Source: Steroidobacteraceae bacterium
Lineage (GTDB): Bacteria > Pseudomonadota > Gammaproteobacteria > Steroidobacterales > Steroidobacteraceae
Reading direction: 5' to 3'
DNA: 64,000 bases
Assembly (NCBI GenBank): GCA_027531255.1
Contig: JAPZRU010000007.1
Coordinates: 1-64,000 of the forward strand
The notes beneath the pieces are model-generated. The model made no database searches. It saw only the letters and a program-made list of their open reading frames with translations, and was not told where the DNA came from. The position numbers and the translations under genes were made by a program. Positions 37,239 to 45,939 of the stretch are shown here, in pieces. Position 1 is the stretch's first letter. Every line of letters starts with the position of its first letter.

Positions 37239-39662
37239 ATGCGGGCAACGGATCGGCCCGGCGACGGCGCTCCGGCCTGGTCGGCGCCTTCTCCTGAAGG
37301 AATCGCCCCGCGGCCCGCGGTGCCGCCGGAGAGCGCGCCCGTCGATGGCCCGGCGGCGTCCCCTGCAGCGGACGCCTTCCACGAGCTGATCCGCAGCGAT
37401 CCCTCCGGGGTGTACGCAGTCGATCCCGAGCTGCGGATCGTGGAAGTCAGCGCCGGCGCGCGGCGCGTGCTCGCGGCGCACGAGCCGCTGGTCGGTCGCG
37501 ACGTCAGCGACCTCCTGCGCGCCGCCTGGCCCGAGCCGCAGGCGTCCGAAGCGGTCGCACGCTTCCAGCGGGTGCTCGTCACCGGCGAACCCTGCGTCGC
37601 GCCGCCGGTCACCGAGGTTCCTCCGGATCTCGACCCCGAGCTGGCGTTCGCTTGGCGGCTCGACCGCATCCTGCTGCCGGACGGGCGGTTCGGCGTCGCC
37701 TGCCGCTTCCACGACCTGGGCGAGCGGCTGCGTCTCGAGCGCGCGCTGCGCGACAGCGAGCAGCGGCTGCGCACGGTGCTGACCGCGCTCGACGAGGGCT
37801 ACTGCGTCTGCGAGCTGGTCTACGACGCCGCCGGACGGCCGGTCGACTACGAGTGGCTCGAGGTGAACCCGCTGTTCGAGACGATGACCGGCCTCGCGAA
37901 CGCGGTCGGCACGCGCGCGTACGAACGCATCCCGAACCTCGAGCCCCACTGGCTCGAGAGCTACACGCGGGTGGCGCTGGGCGGCGAGATGCTGCGCTGC
38001 GAGCAGCACTCCGCGGCGATGGGCCGGTGGTTCGACGTGTTCGCGATGCCGGTGCCGCCGCATGGCCGCTTCGCGGTCGTATTCCGCGACGTCACCGCGC
38101 GCCGCGCCGCGGAACTGGAGCGCAAGCGCAGCCGCGCGGTGCTCGACGCGGTGCTCGAGTCGCTGCCGGTCGGCGTGATCATCGCGGACGAGAACGGTCG
38201 GCTGCTGCGCTGGAATCGCGCCAACCGACACCTGTGGGGTCTCGAGGGTGTCGACCCCCAGTCCACCGACGGCATCGAGAAGTACGCCGAGTGGCAGGGC
38301 TGGTGGTACCCGGACGGCCCGCAGCTGCAGGCGCACGAGTGGGGGATGGCGCGTGCGCTGCTGAACCGCGAGGTCGTCCTCGGCGATCTCGTCGAGATCC
38401 AGCCTTTCGACGGCTCGCCACGCCGCGTGATCGTCAACCTGGGAGCGCCGGTGCTGCTGCCCGACGGCGAACTGGCCGGCGCGGTGGTCGCCCAGACCGA
38501 CGTGACCGAGAGCCTGCGTGCCGAGGAGGCGCTGCGCGAGGCCAATCGCCGCAAGGATGAGTTCCTCGCCACCCTCGCGCACGAACTGCGCAACCCGCTG
38601 GCGCCGATCCGCAACGCGGCGCAGCTGCTCGGCTCGCCCAAGCTGACGTCCGAGGCGCTCGACTGGGCCCGCCACGTCATCCAGCGGCAGGTGCGCCACA
38701 TGGCCTACCTGCTCGACGACCTGCTCGACGTCGCGCGCATCACGCGCGGCAAGCTGGAGCTGCGCCGGCAGCACGTGCTGCTCTCCGCCGTGGTCGACGC
38801 CGCGATCGAAACCGCGCGACCGGCGATCGACGCGAAGCGCCACTCGTTCGCGGTCGCGCTGCCGGCCGGCATGGTCGAGCTCGACGCCGACCCGCAGCGG
38901 CTCGCGCAGGTGATCGCGAACCTGCTGACGAACGCGGCGAAGTACACCGACCCGGGCGGGTCGATCGCGCTGGTCGCCACGCTCGAGCCGGGCGAAGTGC
39001 GCATCGGCGTGCGCGACGACGGCATCGGCCTGTCGCGCGAGGCGCTCGACTCGATCTTCGGGATGTTCTCGCAGGTGGACGACGCGCGGCACCGTTCCGA
39101 AGGCGGCCTCGGCATCGGGCTCGCCCTCGTGAAGGGTCTCGTCGAGCTGCACGGCGGGCGGGTCGAGGCCCACAGCGACGGCGTCGGGCGCGGCAGCGAG
39201 TTCGTGGTGCGCCTGCCGTTGCGGCCGGCAGCGGCCGCGGCGGTCGAGTCCGCGCACGGGGGCGCATCGGCGGCGCCGGGCTGTCGCGTGCTGCTCGCCG
39301 ACGACAACCGCGACGCGGCCGAGAGTCTCGCGATGCTGCTGCAGATGGCGGGGCACGAGGTGCGCATCGCGCACGACGGCGTCGCGGCCGTCGAGCTCGC
39401 CGCGCAGTTCCGCCCGGACGTCGCCCTGCTCGACATCTGCATGCCGGGGCTCGACGGCTACGCGGTCGCGCGGACGATCCGCGCGCAGCCGTGGGGCACC
39501 GCCCCGCATCTCGTCGCGCTGACCGGCTGGGGCCAGGAGGAGGACCGCCGGCGCTCGCGCGAGGCGGGCTTCGACGAGCACCTGACGAAGCCGGTGGACC
39601 CGGCGCGGGTCGAGGAGCTGGTGGCGAGGCACGCGGCCGCGCGCGCCACGGCCGGAGGCTGA
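37239..39662 (+). CDS. Hybrid PAS sensor histidine kinase with receiver domain
   Basis: An 807-residue soluble hybrid kinase. Three PAS-like domains fill residues about 45-420. The HisKA box is EFLATLAHELRNPLAPIRNA (His near 448). The ATPase domain has NLLTNAAKYTDPGG, DDGIGLSREAL and GIGLALVKGLVELHGG. A C-terminal receiver (from about 683) has ADDNRDAAES, phospho-Asp in ALLDICMPGLDG and TKPVDP. No membrane segments, so it senses a cytoplasmic or diffusible signal. It lacks a neighbouring response regulator with an output domain, so its target is elsewhere or it acts by phosphorelay. The ATG follows AGAGGA. Confidence 0.9.
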   Translation: MRATDRPGDGAPAWSAPSPEGIAPRPAVPPESAPVDGPAASPAADAFHELIRSDPSGVYAVDPELRIVEVSAGARRVLAAHEPLVGRDVSDLLRAAWPEPQASEAVARFQRVLVTGEPCVAPPVTEVPPDLDPELAFAWRLDRILLPDGRFGVACRFHDLGERLRLERALRDSEQRLRTVLTALDEGYCVCELVYDAAGRPVDYEWLEVNPLFETMTGLANAVGTRAYERIPNLEPHWLESYTRVALGGEMLRCEQHSAAMGRWFDVFAMPVPPHGRFAVVFRDVTARRAAELERKRSRAVLDAVLESLPVGVIIADENGRLLRWNRANRHLWGLEGVDPQSTDGIEKYAEWQGWWYPDGPQLQAHEWGMARALLNREVVLGDLVEIQPFDGSPRRVIVNLGAPVLLPDGELAGAVVAQTDVTESLRAEEALREANRRKDEFLATLAHELRNPLAPIRNAAQLLGSPKLTSEALDWARHVIQRQVRHMAYLLDDLLDVARITRGKLELRRQHVLLSAVVDAAIETARPAIDAKRHSFAVALPAGMVELDADPQRLAQVIANLLTNAAKYTDPGGSIALVATLEPGEVRIGVRDDGIGLSREALDSIFGMFSQVDDARHRSEGGLGIGLALVKGLVELHGGRVEAHSDGVGRGSEFVVRLPLRPAAAAAVESAHGGASAAPGCRVLLADDNRDAAESLAMLLQMAGHEVRIAHDGVAAVELAAQFRPDVALLDICMPGLDGYAVARTIRAQPWGTAPHLVALTGWGQEEDRRRSREAGFDEHLTKPVDPARVEELVARHAAARATAGG

Positions 39663-39710
39663 TTCGCGCGCGCCGGGGCTCGCGGCTGGTTTGCCGACGT
39701 CGCCCGACGC

Positions 39711-40511
39711 TCAGCCCTTCGGCGCCGACGCTGCCTTCATCGCCGCCGCGATCTCCCACGGGTTCGGGTTGCGCCGCAGCGTCAGCCCGCCGTTCACCTG
39801 CAGCACCTGGCCCGTCACGAAGCTCTCGTCCGTCGCGAGCCACAGCGCGGCGTTCGCGACGTCCTCGCTCGTGCCGATGCGGCCGAGGGGATACTCCTTC
39901 CTGAACAGCTCGACGAGGCCCGGCGTGTTCATGTCGCGCTCGGTCATCGGCGACTCGGTGAGGCCGGGCGCGATCGAGTTCACCTTCACGCCCTTGCCGC
40001 CGAACTCGTTCGCGAAGCAGCGCACGAGCGCGTCGGCGCTCGCCTTGGTCGCGATGTACGCGGCGTGGTGGTAGAGCAGTGCGTAGACCGAGGCCGACGA
40101 GATCGTGATCACGGAGCCGCCGCCCGTCTTCGCCATCCGGCCGACGAAGGCCTGCAGGAAGAAGTAGGGGCCCTTGAACTGCAGCGCGCTCAGGCCGTCG
40201 AGCTGCTCTTCCGTGGTCTCCATCAGCTTCACGAGCAGGCCCCAGCCCGTGCAGTTCACCGCGACGTCGATGCGGCCCGTCTCGGCCTGCGCAAAGTCCG
40301 CGAGCGCCTCGACCTCGGCCTTCTTCGTGATGTCGCAGACGGCGTAACGGCCGCCGATCTCGGCGGCGAACTCCGCGAGCGGGCCTTCGTTGCGGCCGGC
40401 GACGACCACCTTCGCGCCCTCCGCGGCGTAGCGCCGCGCGATCACCTGACCCATGTTGCCTTTGCCGGCGGCGCCGAGCACCACCGCGACCTTGCCGTCG
40501 AGACGACCCAT
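39711..40511 (-). CDS. Short-chain dehydrogenase/reductase
   Basis: A 266-residue SDR with an unusual cofactor motif VVLGAAGKGNMGQVIARRY, NCTG in place of NNAG, SSASVYALLYHHAAYIATKAS giving the Ser-Tyr-Lys triad, and a C-terminal extension after NGGLTLRRNPNPWE. Tyr-x3-Lys (YIATK) is intact. Last gene of a six-gene minus-strand series (45795 down to 39711) that also includes two VOC proteins, a PQQ dehydrogenase, an ABM protein and an acyl-CoA ligase. Confidence 0.9.
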   Translation of the reverse strand: MGRLDGKVAVVLGAAGKGNMGQVIARRYAAEGAKVVVAGRNEGPLAEFAAEIGGRYAVCDITKKAEVEALADFAQAETGRIDVAVNCTGWGLLVKLMETTEEQLDGLSALQFKGPYFFLQAFVGRMAKTGGGSVITISSASVYALLYHHAAYIATKASADALVRCFANEFGGKGVKVNSIAPGLTESPMTERDMNTPGLVELFRKEYPLGRIGTSEDVANAALWLATDESFVTGQVLQVNGGLTLRRNPNPWEIAAAMKAASAPKG

Positions 40512-40531
40512 CGTTGGCTCCTTCGTGCGCG

Positions 40532-41044
40532 TCAGCCGAGCGTGCGAACGGGGTCGCGCCCGTCCCAGCCCTCGCTCCTGCGCTTGATCCAGGCGTAGAA
40601 CTTCGCGAGGTTGTCGCGCGGTTCGTAGAGTTCCAGCATGTGGCCGAGCTCGGCGCTCGTGTCCACCATCGCGAAGCGCGTGCCGTCGGCGGTCTCGGCG
40701 TCGAGCGCGATCGCGCGGCCGCGCGCCTGCCAGTGCGCCAGCGCCGCGGCGAGGTCGGGCACGAAGTGCGCGACGTGGTGCACGCCGGACTCGTGCGGCG
40801 CGTAGAGGTCGCGCAGCGCGGACGGCTCGTCGCCGTGCTGCGTGATCAGTTCGATCATCAGGCTTCCGCCCTGGCCGTACGCGCTCGTGTGGTCGAAGCG
40901 CGTGGGCGTGCCGCGGTACGACGACCGCGCGAGCGGGATGTGCTCCATCACGTAGAACGGCCCCCACCCGAACTCGCGCGCGAACCGCTCGGCGGCCGCG
41001 CGCGGGTCGGGGACGTGGTAGGCGATCTGGACGGGCCCGCTCAC
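40532..41044 (-). CDS. VOC-family protein (paralogue A)
   Basis: A 170-residue single-module VOC protein: IAYHVPDPRAAAERFAREFGWGPFYVMEHI at the start (broken here as IAYHVPDPRAA and FGWGPFYVMEH), SGVHHVAHFVPDLAAAL with possible His ligands, and ELYEPRD carrying a Glu ligand. The C-terminus SEGWDGRDPVRTLG is shared with the VOC protein at 43100, so the two are related copies. Its GTG start overlaps the stop of the PQQ gene (GTGA). Possible roles are isomerase/epimerase or dioxygenase. Confidence 0.82.
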   Translation of the reverse strand: MSGPVQIAYHVPDPRAAAERFAREFGWGPFYVMEHIPLARSSYRGTPTRFDHTSAYGQGGSLMIELITQHGDEPSALRDLYAPHESGVHHVAHFVPDLAAALAHWQARGRAIALDAETADGTRFAMVDTSAELGHMLELYEPRDNLAKFYAWIKRRSEGWDGRDPVRTLG

Positions 41045-43020
41045 TTGCCGTCGACGGAGAACGCGGCCAGCACGTTGCCCGGCATGTGCATGTAGAGGCC
41101 GTAGCCCGAGTTCACGTACACCATGCCGTCGTACACGACCGGGCCGCCGCCGCCGATCGAGCCGCCGATCGCCTTCGCGCCCGACAGCGACGGCATCGGC
41201 TCGGTGGTGTCGAAGTTCCACAGCACTCGGCCGGTGAGGGTGTCGTAAGCGCGCACGCGGCCGTCCATGTGGCCCGCGAACACCGCGCCGGGGATCGCCG
41301 CGATCGAGGCGAGGATGCCCGGATCGCAGAACTGCCGCCCGCGGCAGACGTCGTCCGCGCGGGTCTCCCAGAGCAGCTTGCCGGTCTTCGGATCGAGCGC
41401 GTACATCCCGGGCCGGATCGGGCCCGCGGCGGCATCGCGCTCCTTCGACGACAGGTCGCCGGTGTCCTTCATGTCGGAGATCGGCACGTAGAGCCGTTCG
41501 CCGTCGAACGCCATGCCGAACTGGATGCCGCCCTGGATCGAGCCGCGACCGACGCGGTTCTGCCACAGCCCGCCCTTCGTCGGGTTCTCGGGGTCCATCG
41601 CGAGCGCCACGCCGCTCTTCAGGCCCACCATGATCCGCTCGGTGCCGTCGGCGAGGCGCACCAGCATCGTGCCGGAGCCGATGTCGTAGTCCGGCCCCGG
41701 GTTCTCGGGGCAGGAATCGGAGCCGATCATGCAGCCGACGTTCCACGCGTCGCCCGGCACCACCTGCCATTCCCAGCGCACCTTGCCGGTCGCGAGGTCG
41801 AGCGCGATCACCGCGTTGCTGCGGTGATTGGCCGGGCCCGTGTAGTTGTTGCCGGTGCCGACGTAGAGCAGCCCGCGCTTCGGGTCGAGCGAAGGCGTGT
41901 TCCAGATCGCGGCGCCCGACGGCGACATCACCGCCGCGCCGGACCTGCGGGTGCCGACCTGCTTCGGCTCCTCCTCGATCATGTAGGTCTTCCAGCGCTG
42001 CTCGCCGGTCTTCGCATCGAGCGCGAGCACGCTGCCGCGGAAGGTGCAGCAGGCGTAGTTCGGGTCGATCACCGCCTCCTCGAGCGAGGAGACCGGCACG
42101 TAGAGCGTGCCGCGGAAATACACGGGCGAGCCCGTGATCGTCGCGCTCGGGTGGTCGTCGGCGCGCACGCGCCAGACCGGCTCGCCCGTGAGCGCATTGA
42201 CCGCGTGCACGCGGCCGATCAGGTCGCCGAAGAACGCGAGCGGCGGTCCGCCCTTCGCGTCCGCCGCGGACTGCACCATCACCGGCGTGCGCACCTCGGC
42301 GCTGTTGCGGAAGGTCCAGCGGACGCAGCCGGTCTTCGCGTCGAGCGCGTAGACGGTGCCGTCCTGGCTGCCGGTGTAGAGCGCGCCGTAGGCGAACGTC
42401 GGCCGCGAGCGCACGCGCAGCGCGGAAGGATACGCGAGCGCCCACTTGAGCTTCAGACGCGGCACGTCGGAGGCCGGGAGCTGCGCGACGTCGCCGCGCA
42501 CGAAGTGCACGTTCTCCGGCGTGAAGCCCCAGCCCTGGATCGCGGGCGGCCGCGAGGTGTCGAACTTCGCGGCGTCGCCGGTGCACATCGGCGCGGGCAG
42601 CACGCGCGCCTGGCCGACCGGCTGGCCGGACAGGAACTCCGCGACCTGGTGCTTCTCGGCGTCGGTGAGGCCCGCGGCCATCGCCTGCGGCGCCATGATG
42701 CCGGTCTTCAGCGACGCGTAGATCGACTCGGGCGAGACCATCTCGAGGAAGACGCGCGACGGCGCCTTCGCGACCTGGCCGTCGTGGCACTGCGCGCAGG
42801 CGCGCGCGTAGACCTTCGCGCCGGGCGTCTGCGAGCGGTCTCCGGGCGCCGCGGGCTGCGCCTTGGAGAGCTTCGCCATTTCGTCCTCGTCGCCGTCGTC
42901 GTCGTCGTCGGCCGGCGCGGTCGCGGCGGGTGCACCGCCCGCGGGCGTCGCGGCGAAGGCAGGCAGCGTGACGGCCAGCGCCCAGAGGGCGAGCGTGGAG
43001 AGAAGCCAGGCGTGCTTCAT
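41041..43020 (-). CDS. Periplasmic cytochrome c / PQQ-dependent alcohol dehydrogenase
   Basis: A 659-residue secreted quinohemoprotein. Signal peptide residues 1-23, an acidic linker (DDDDDGDEDE), a cytochrome c domain with heme site CAQCH (residues 75-79) and a likely Met ligand in TGIMAPQAMA, then an eight-bladed PQQ beta-propeller whose blades repeat the VYALDAKTG-x-x-W tryptophan-docking motif. A vicinal Cys pair (YACCTF) matches the disulfide ring above PQQ. An N-terminal cytochrome before the propeller is the order of polyvinyl-alcohol dehydrogenase rather than of QH-ADH (C-terminal heme). Substrate probably a secondary or long-chain alcohol. Confidence 0.88.
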   Translation of the reverse strand: MKHAWLLSTLALWALAVTLPAFAATPAGGAPAATAPADDDDDGDEDEMAKLSKAQPAAPGDRSQTPGAKVYARACAQCHDGQVAKAPSRVFLEMVSPESIYASLKTGIMAPQAMAAGLTDAEKHQVAEFLSGQPVGQARVLPAPMCTGDAAKFDTSRPPAIQGWGFTPENVHFVRGDVAQLPASDVPRLKLKWALAYPSALRVRSRPTFAYGALYTGSQDGTVYALDAKTGCVRWTFRNSAEVRTPVMVQSAADAKGGPPLAFFGDLIGRVHAVNALTGEPVWRVRADDHPSATITGSPVYFRGTLYVPVSSLEEAVIDPNYACCTFRGSVLALDAKTGEQRWKTYMIEEEPKQVGTRRSGAAVMSPSGAAIWNTPSLDPKRGLLYVGTGNNYTGPANHRSNAVIALDLATGKVRWEWQVVPGDAWNVGCMIGSDSCPENPGPDYDIGSGTMLVRLADGTERIMVGLKSGVALAMDPENPTKGGLWQNRVGRGSIQGGIQFGMAFDGERLYVPISDMKDTGDLSSKERDAAAGPIRPGMYALDPKTGKLLWETRADDVCRGRQFCDPGILASIAAIPGAVFAGHMDGRVRAYDTLTGRVLWNFDTTEPMPSLSGAKAIGGSIGGGGPVVYDGMVYVNSGYGLYMHMPGNVLAAFSVDGK

Positions 43021-43099
43021 GCGATGTCCCCCTCGATTCTCGCGGAGCCCGCGCGGTCGCGCCGCGCGGTGCCCACCCGTGCCCGCTGCGGTCGCGGCC

Positions 43100-43636
43100 T
43101 CAGAGCCGCCGCAGCGGATCCCTGCCGTCCCAGCCGTCGGCGGCCTTCTTCACCATCGCGAAGAAGCCGTCGATCGCCGGGCCGTGCTCGATCAGTTCGA
43201 TCATCCCGCCCGGGTGGCCGCCGGGCAACTCGTCGGTCTCGACGTAGGCGAAGCGGATGCCGTTCGCGGTCTCCCCGTGCTGCGTCGGGCGGATGCCGCG
43301 TGCTGCGAGCGTCGCGAGGTCGGCGTCGACGCTCCTCGTCATCACGCCGAGGTGCTGCAGCCCGCTGCCCTTCGCCCGCGCGAAGTCCGTGTAGATGGTC
43401 CGGACCGAGGCGTCGCTCTGCTGGATCAGCTCGACCTGCACCGCGCCCCACTGCGCGAGCGCGGCGCTCATCGTGAACTTCACTGGGCTGCCGCGATACT
43501 CGCAGCGGCCCGCGCCGAAGTCGATGTTCTCGAGCACGAAGAACGGGCCGACGCCGAGGCTCGCCCAGTGCCGGGCGGCGGCCTCGAGGTCGGGCACCAC
43601 GAAGCCGAGCTGCATCACGGGGCCGAAGAGGGTCAT
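43100..43636 (-). CDS. VOC-family protein (paralogue B)
   Basis: A 178-residue VOC protein: QLGFVVPDLEAAARHWASLG, GPFFVLENIDFG, KGSGLQHLGVMTRSVD and a Glu ligand in GMIELIEHG. It shares the C-terminal DGWDGRDPLRRL ending with paralogue A, 2 kb downstream. It lies 34 bp after the ABM gene and before the PQQ gene on the same strand. Confidence 0.85.
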   Translation of the reverse strand: MTLFGPVMQLGFVVPDLEAAARHWASLGVGPFFVLENIDFGAGRCEYRGSPVKFTMSAALAQWGAVQVELIQQSDASVRTIYTDFARAKGSGLQHLGVMTRSVDADLATLAARGIRPTQHGETANGIRFAYVETDELPGGHPGGMIELIEHGPAIDGFFAMVKKAADGWDGRDPLRRL

Positions 43637-43670
43637 CTGCGCTCCTCGAACGGGGGGCCTGTGCCCTCGT

Positions 43671-43970
43671 TCAGCCGACGAACTCGTAGAACTGCAGGTC
43701 CATGCCGGCCGCGCCGCCGTCGAGGCACTCGAGGATCGGCGGCACGAGGCGGTCGTGGAACGGCGTGCCCTGGTGGTACTTGAAGGCCGCCTCGTCCTTG
43801 AAGCGCGCGTACACCGCGTAGACGCCCGGCTTGTCGACCGCGCGGATCACGTCGTAGACGATCGTATCCGGCTCGTGGTCGTGCGTCAGCTTCGAGAGTT
43901 CCTGCTGCAGGCGCTCGAAGTCCGCTTCCTTGCCCGGCTTCACCTTCAGCGTCGCGAAGAAGATCTTCAT
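43671..43970 (-). CDS. Antibiotic-biosynthesis-monooxygenase (ABM) domain protein
   Basis: A 99-residue dimeric ferredoxin-like protein: MKIFFATLKVKPGKEADFER, LTHDHEPDTIVYDVIRA, VYARFKDEAAFKYHQGTPFH. ABM-domain proteins include cofactor-free monooxygenases, heme-degrading enzymes and isomerases. Here it is part of the putative catabolic operon, between the acyl-CoA ligase and VOC paralogue B. Active-site residues cannot be assigned by eye. Confidence 0.87.
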   Translation of the reverse strand: MKIFFATLKVKPGKEADFERLQQELSKLTHDHEPDTIVYDVIRAVDKPGVYAVYARFKDEAAFKYHQGTPFHDRLVPPILECLDGGAAGMDLQFYEFVG

Positions 43971-44049
43971 GCGGTTCCTCGTGTCTCCTCGTGCGTTCCG
44001 CGCGGCCTCGCCGCGGTGCGGCGCGCCGGCGCCGGCACCGCCGGCGGTC

Positions 44050-45795
44050 TCACTCCTCCAGTCCCAGCTCCTTGACGAGCCCGGTCCGGAGCCTGAACTT
44101 CTGGATCTTGCTGGACGACATCGGCCACTCGGTCACGAACCGCACGTGGCGCGGCACCTTGAAGCTCGAGATCTCGCGCTTGCAGTGCGCGATCAGCTCC
44201 TCTTCGGTCGCCGTCGCGCCCGGCTGCAGCTCGACGAACGCGGCCGGCACCTCGACGTACTTGGCGTTGGGGATGCCGACCACCTGCGCGAGCTTCACCG
44301 CGGGGTGCCGCTGCAGGTGCGCCTCGATCTCGGCCGCGGCGACGTTCTCGCCGCCGACCTTCAGCATGTCCTTGAAGCGGCCGTGGAACAGGATCGTGCC
44401 GTCGTCGTCGAGCGAGCCGATGTCGCCCGTGTGGAACCAGCCGTCCTCGTCGAGCGCCTGTTTCGTCTTCGCGGCGTCGCGATAGTAGCCCTCGAACAGG
44501 CTGTAGCCGCGGACCAGCACCTCGCCGCGCAGGCCGTTGTGCAGGTCGTGATTGGTCTCGGGGTCGACGATGCGCACCTCGAGGCCCGGCAGTGGCCGGC
44601 CGAGGCGCGAGATGCGGCGCGTCTCCGCCTCGTCCGGCGAGCCCGTGCAGACGGTGCCCGAGGCTTCCGTCATGCCGAAGCTGCCGACCTGGATCGCCTC
44701 CGGCATCGCCGCCATGATCGGCTCGGCCACGCCCGGCGGCTGCACCGCGAAGTTCGAGTTCATGAGCCTGAGGCTCGTGAGGTCGCGCTTCGGGAAGTCG
44801 GGGTGGTAGATCAGCCCCTGCATGATGGTCACGAACGACGGATAGGCGGCCGTCACCTTGTATTCCTCGAGCATCTTGAGCGCGACGCCCGCGTCGAAGT
44901 AGCCCATCGTCAGGTAAGTGCCGCCGACGTCGAAGATCGCCAGCATCGGCAGCACCGCCGCGATGTGGAACATCGGCAGCGGCGACCACAGCGAGTCGCG
45001 GTGCGTGAGGCGGTAGCGGTGCCGCCCGAGCGCGATCGAGTTGCGCACCTGCGCCTCGTGCGTGATCAGGCAGCCCTTCGGGTTCGCGGTCGTGCCCGAG
45101 GTGTAGAGCATCAGCGCCACGTCGCGCACGCGCACGCGCAGGCGCGTCTCGTGCACCTTCTGCTCCGGCACGTCCTCGCCGGCGGCGACGAACTCCGCCT
45201 CGGAGAGGAACCCGGGCCGGGTGCTCCTGCCGCACAGCACGATGTTGCGCAGCTTCGGCGCGGCCGCCACCGTCAGCTTGTGCGGATTCTTCTGCGCGGC
45301 GAGGTCCGGCAGCGCCTGCTCGAGGCGCTCGACGAAGTTCACCTGCTCCGCGATCGAGTCGGTCGTGATCAGGGTGACGAGGTCGCCGTTCTCGATCACG
45401 TAGCCGATCTCGGCGGATCGGTACCGCGCGTTGATGGGCACGATCACCGCGCCGCACATCGCGATCGCGAAGTAGAGCTCGACGAACTCCGGGCACGTGT
45501 GCATCAGGATGCCGACGTGGTCGCGGGGCTTCACCCCCAGCGCGATCAGGCTGCGCGCCCGGCGGATCGCGCGCTCCGCGAGCTCGGCGTAGGTGTAGCG
45601 CGACTCGGGGAAGACCAGCGCCAGCTTGTCCGGGTCGCGGTCGGCCGCGGTCAGCAGCAGGTCGCCCATCGTCGTGACGGAGATCCGGAGCCGGCCCAAG
45701 TCTTCGCCGGCATAGGCCTCGAACGGCACCGTCGGCGACGTGGAGACGAGCGGCTTCGCGGTGTCGGGCGCGGCGGCCCGCGGCTTGGCAGACAT
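44050..45795 (-). CDS. Acyl-CoA synthetase (AMP-forming)
   Basis: A 581-residue ANL-superfamily ligase: P-loop MLYTSGTTANPKGC, GSFGMTEASGTVCTGS, WFHTGDIGSLDDDG, GRFKDMLKVGGENVAAAEIE, and the C-terminal Lys in SSSKIQKFRL. It activates a carboxylic acid to its CoA ester through an acyl-adenylate. The N-terminal 30 residues are non-conserved. First gene of the minus-strand catabolic operon; a 26-bp inverted repeat starts 68 bp upstream of its ATG. Confidence 0.92.
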   Translation of the reverse strand: MSAKPRAAAPDTAKPLVSTSPTVPFEAYAGEDLGRLRISVTTMGDLLLTAADRDPDKLALVFPESRYTYAELAERAIRRARSLIALGVKPRDHVGILMHTCPEFVELYFAIAMCGAVIVPINARYRSAEIGYVIENGDLVTLITTDSIAEQVNFVERLEQALPDLAAQKNPHKLTVAAAPKLRNIVLCGRSTRPGFLSEAEFVAAGEDVPEQKVHETRLRVRVRDVALMLYTSGTTANPKGCLITHEAQVRNSIALGRHRYRLTHRDSLWSPLPMFHIAAVLPMLAIFDVGGTYLTMGYFDAGVALKMLEEYKVTAAYPSFVTIMQGLIYHPDFPKRDLTSLRLMNSNFAVQPPGVAEPIMAAMPEAIQVGSFGMTEASGTVCTGSPDEAETRRISRLGRPLPGLEVRIVDPETNHDLHNGLRGEVLVRGYSLFEGYYRDAAKTKQALDEDGWFHTGDIGSLDDDGTILFHGRFKDMLKVGGENVAAAEIEAHLQRHPAVKLAQVVGIPNAKYVEVPAAFVELQPGATATEEELIAHCKREISSFKVPRHVRFVTEWPMSSSKIQKFRLRTGLVKELGLEE

Positions 45796-45863
45796 GGAAC
45801 CCCCTCCGTCACGCTCTGGCCCTTGGGCGTGAACACCCGCACACTACCACTCGCGGTTGTCCG

Positions 45864-45889
45864 AAAGAAACAGTCAGTCCTGTTTCTTT
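45864..45889. promoter_or_regulatory. Perfect 10-bp inverted repeat between divergent catabolic units
   Basis: AAAGAAACAG and CTGTTTCTTT are perfect 10-bp arms separated by TCAGTC. It lies midway between the divergent acyl-CoA ligase and SDR genes and is AT-rich against its surroundings. A TATACT box at 45907-45912 is a good -10 element for the SDR; its -35 region (around 45883-45888) falls within the right arm, so a bound repressor would block it. Confidence 0.75.
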
Positions 45890-45939
45890 TGCGCGGCGGC
45901 CCCGCCTATACTGGCGGCCGGTATTACCGAGGACCGTCC

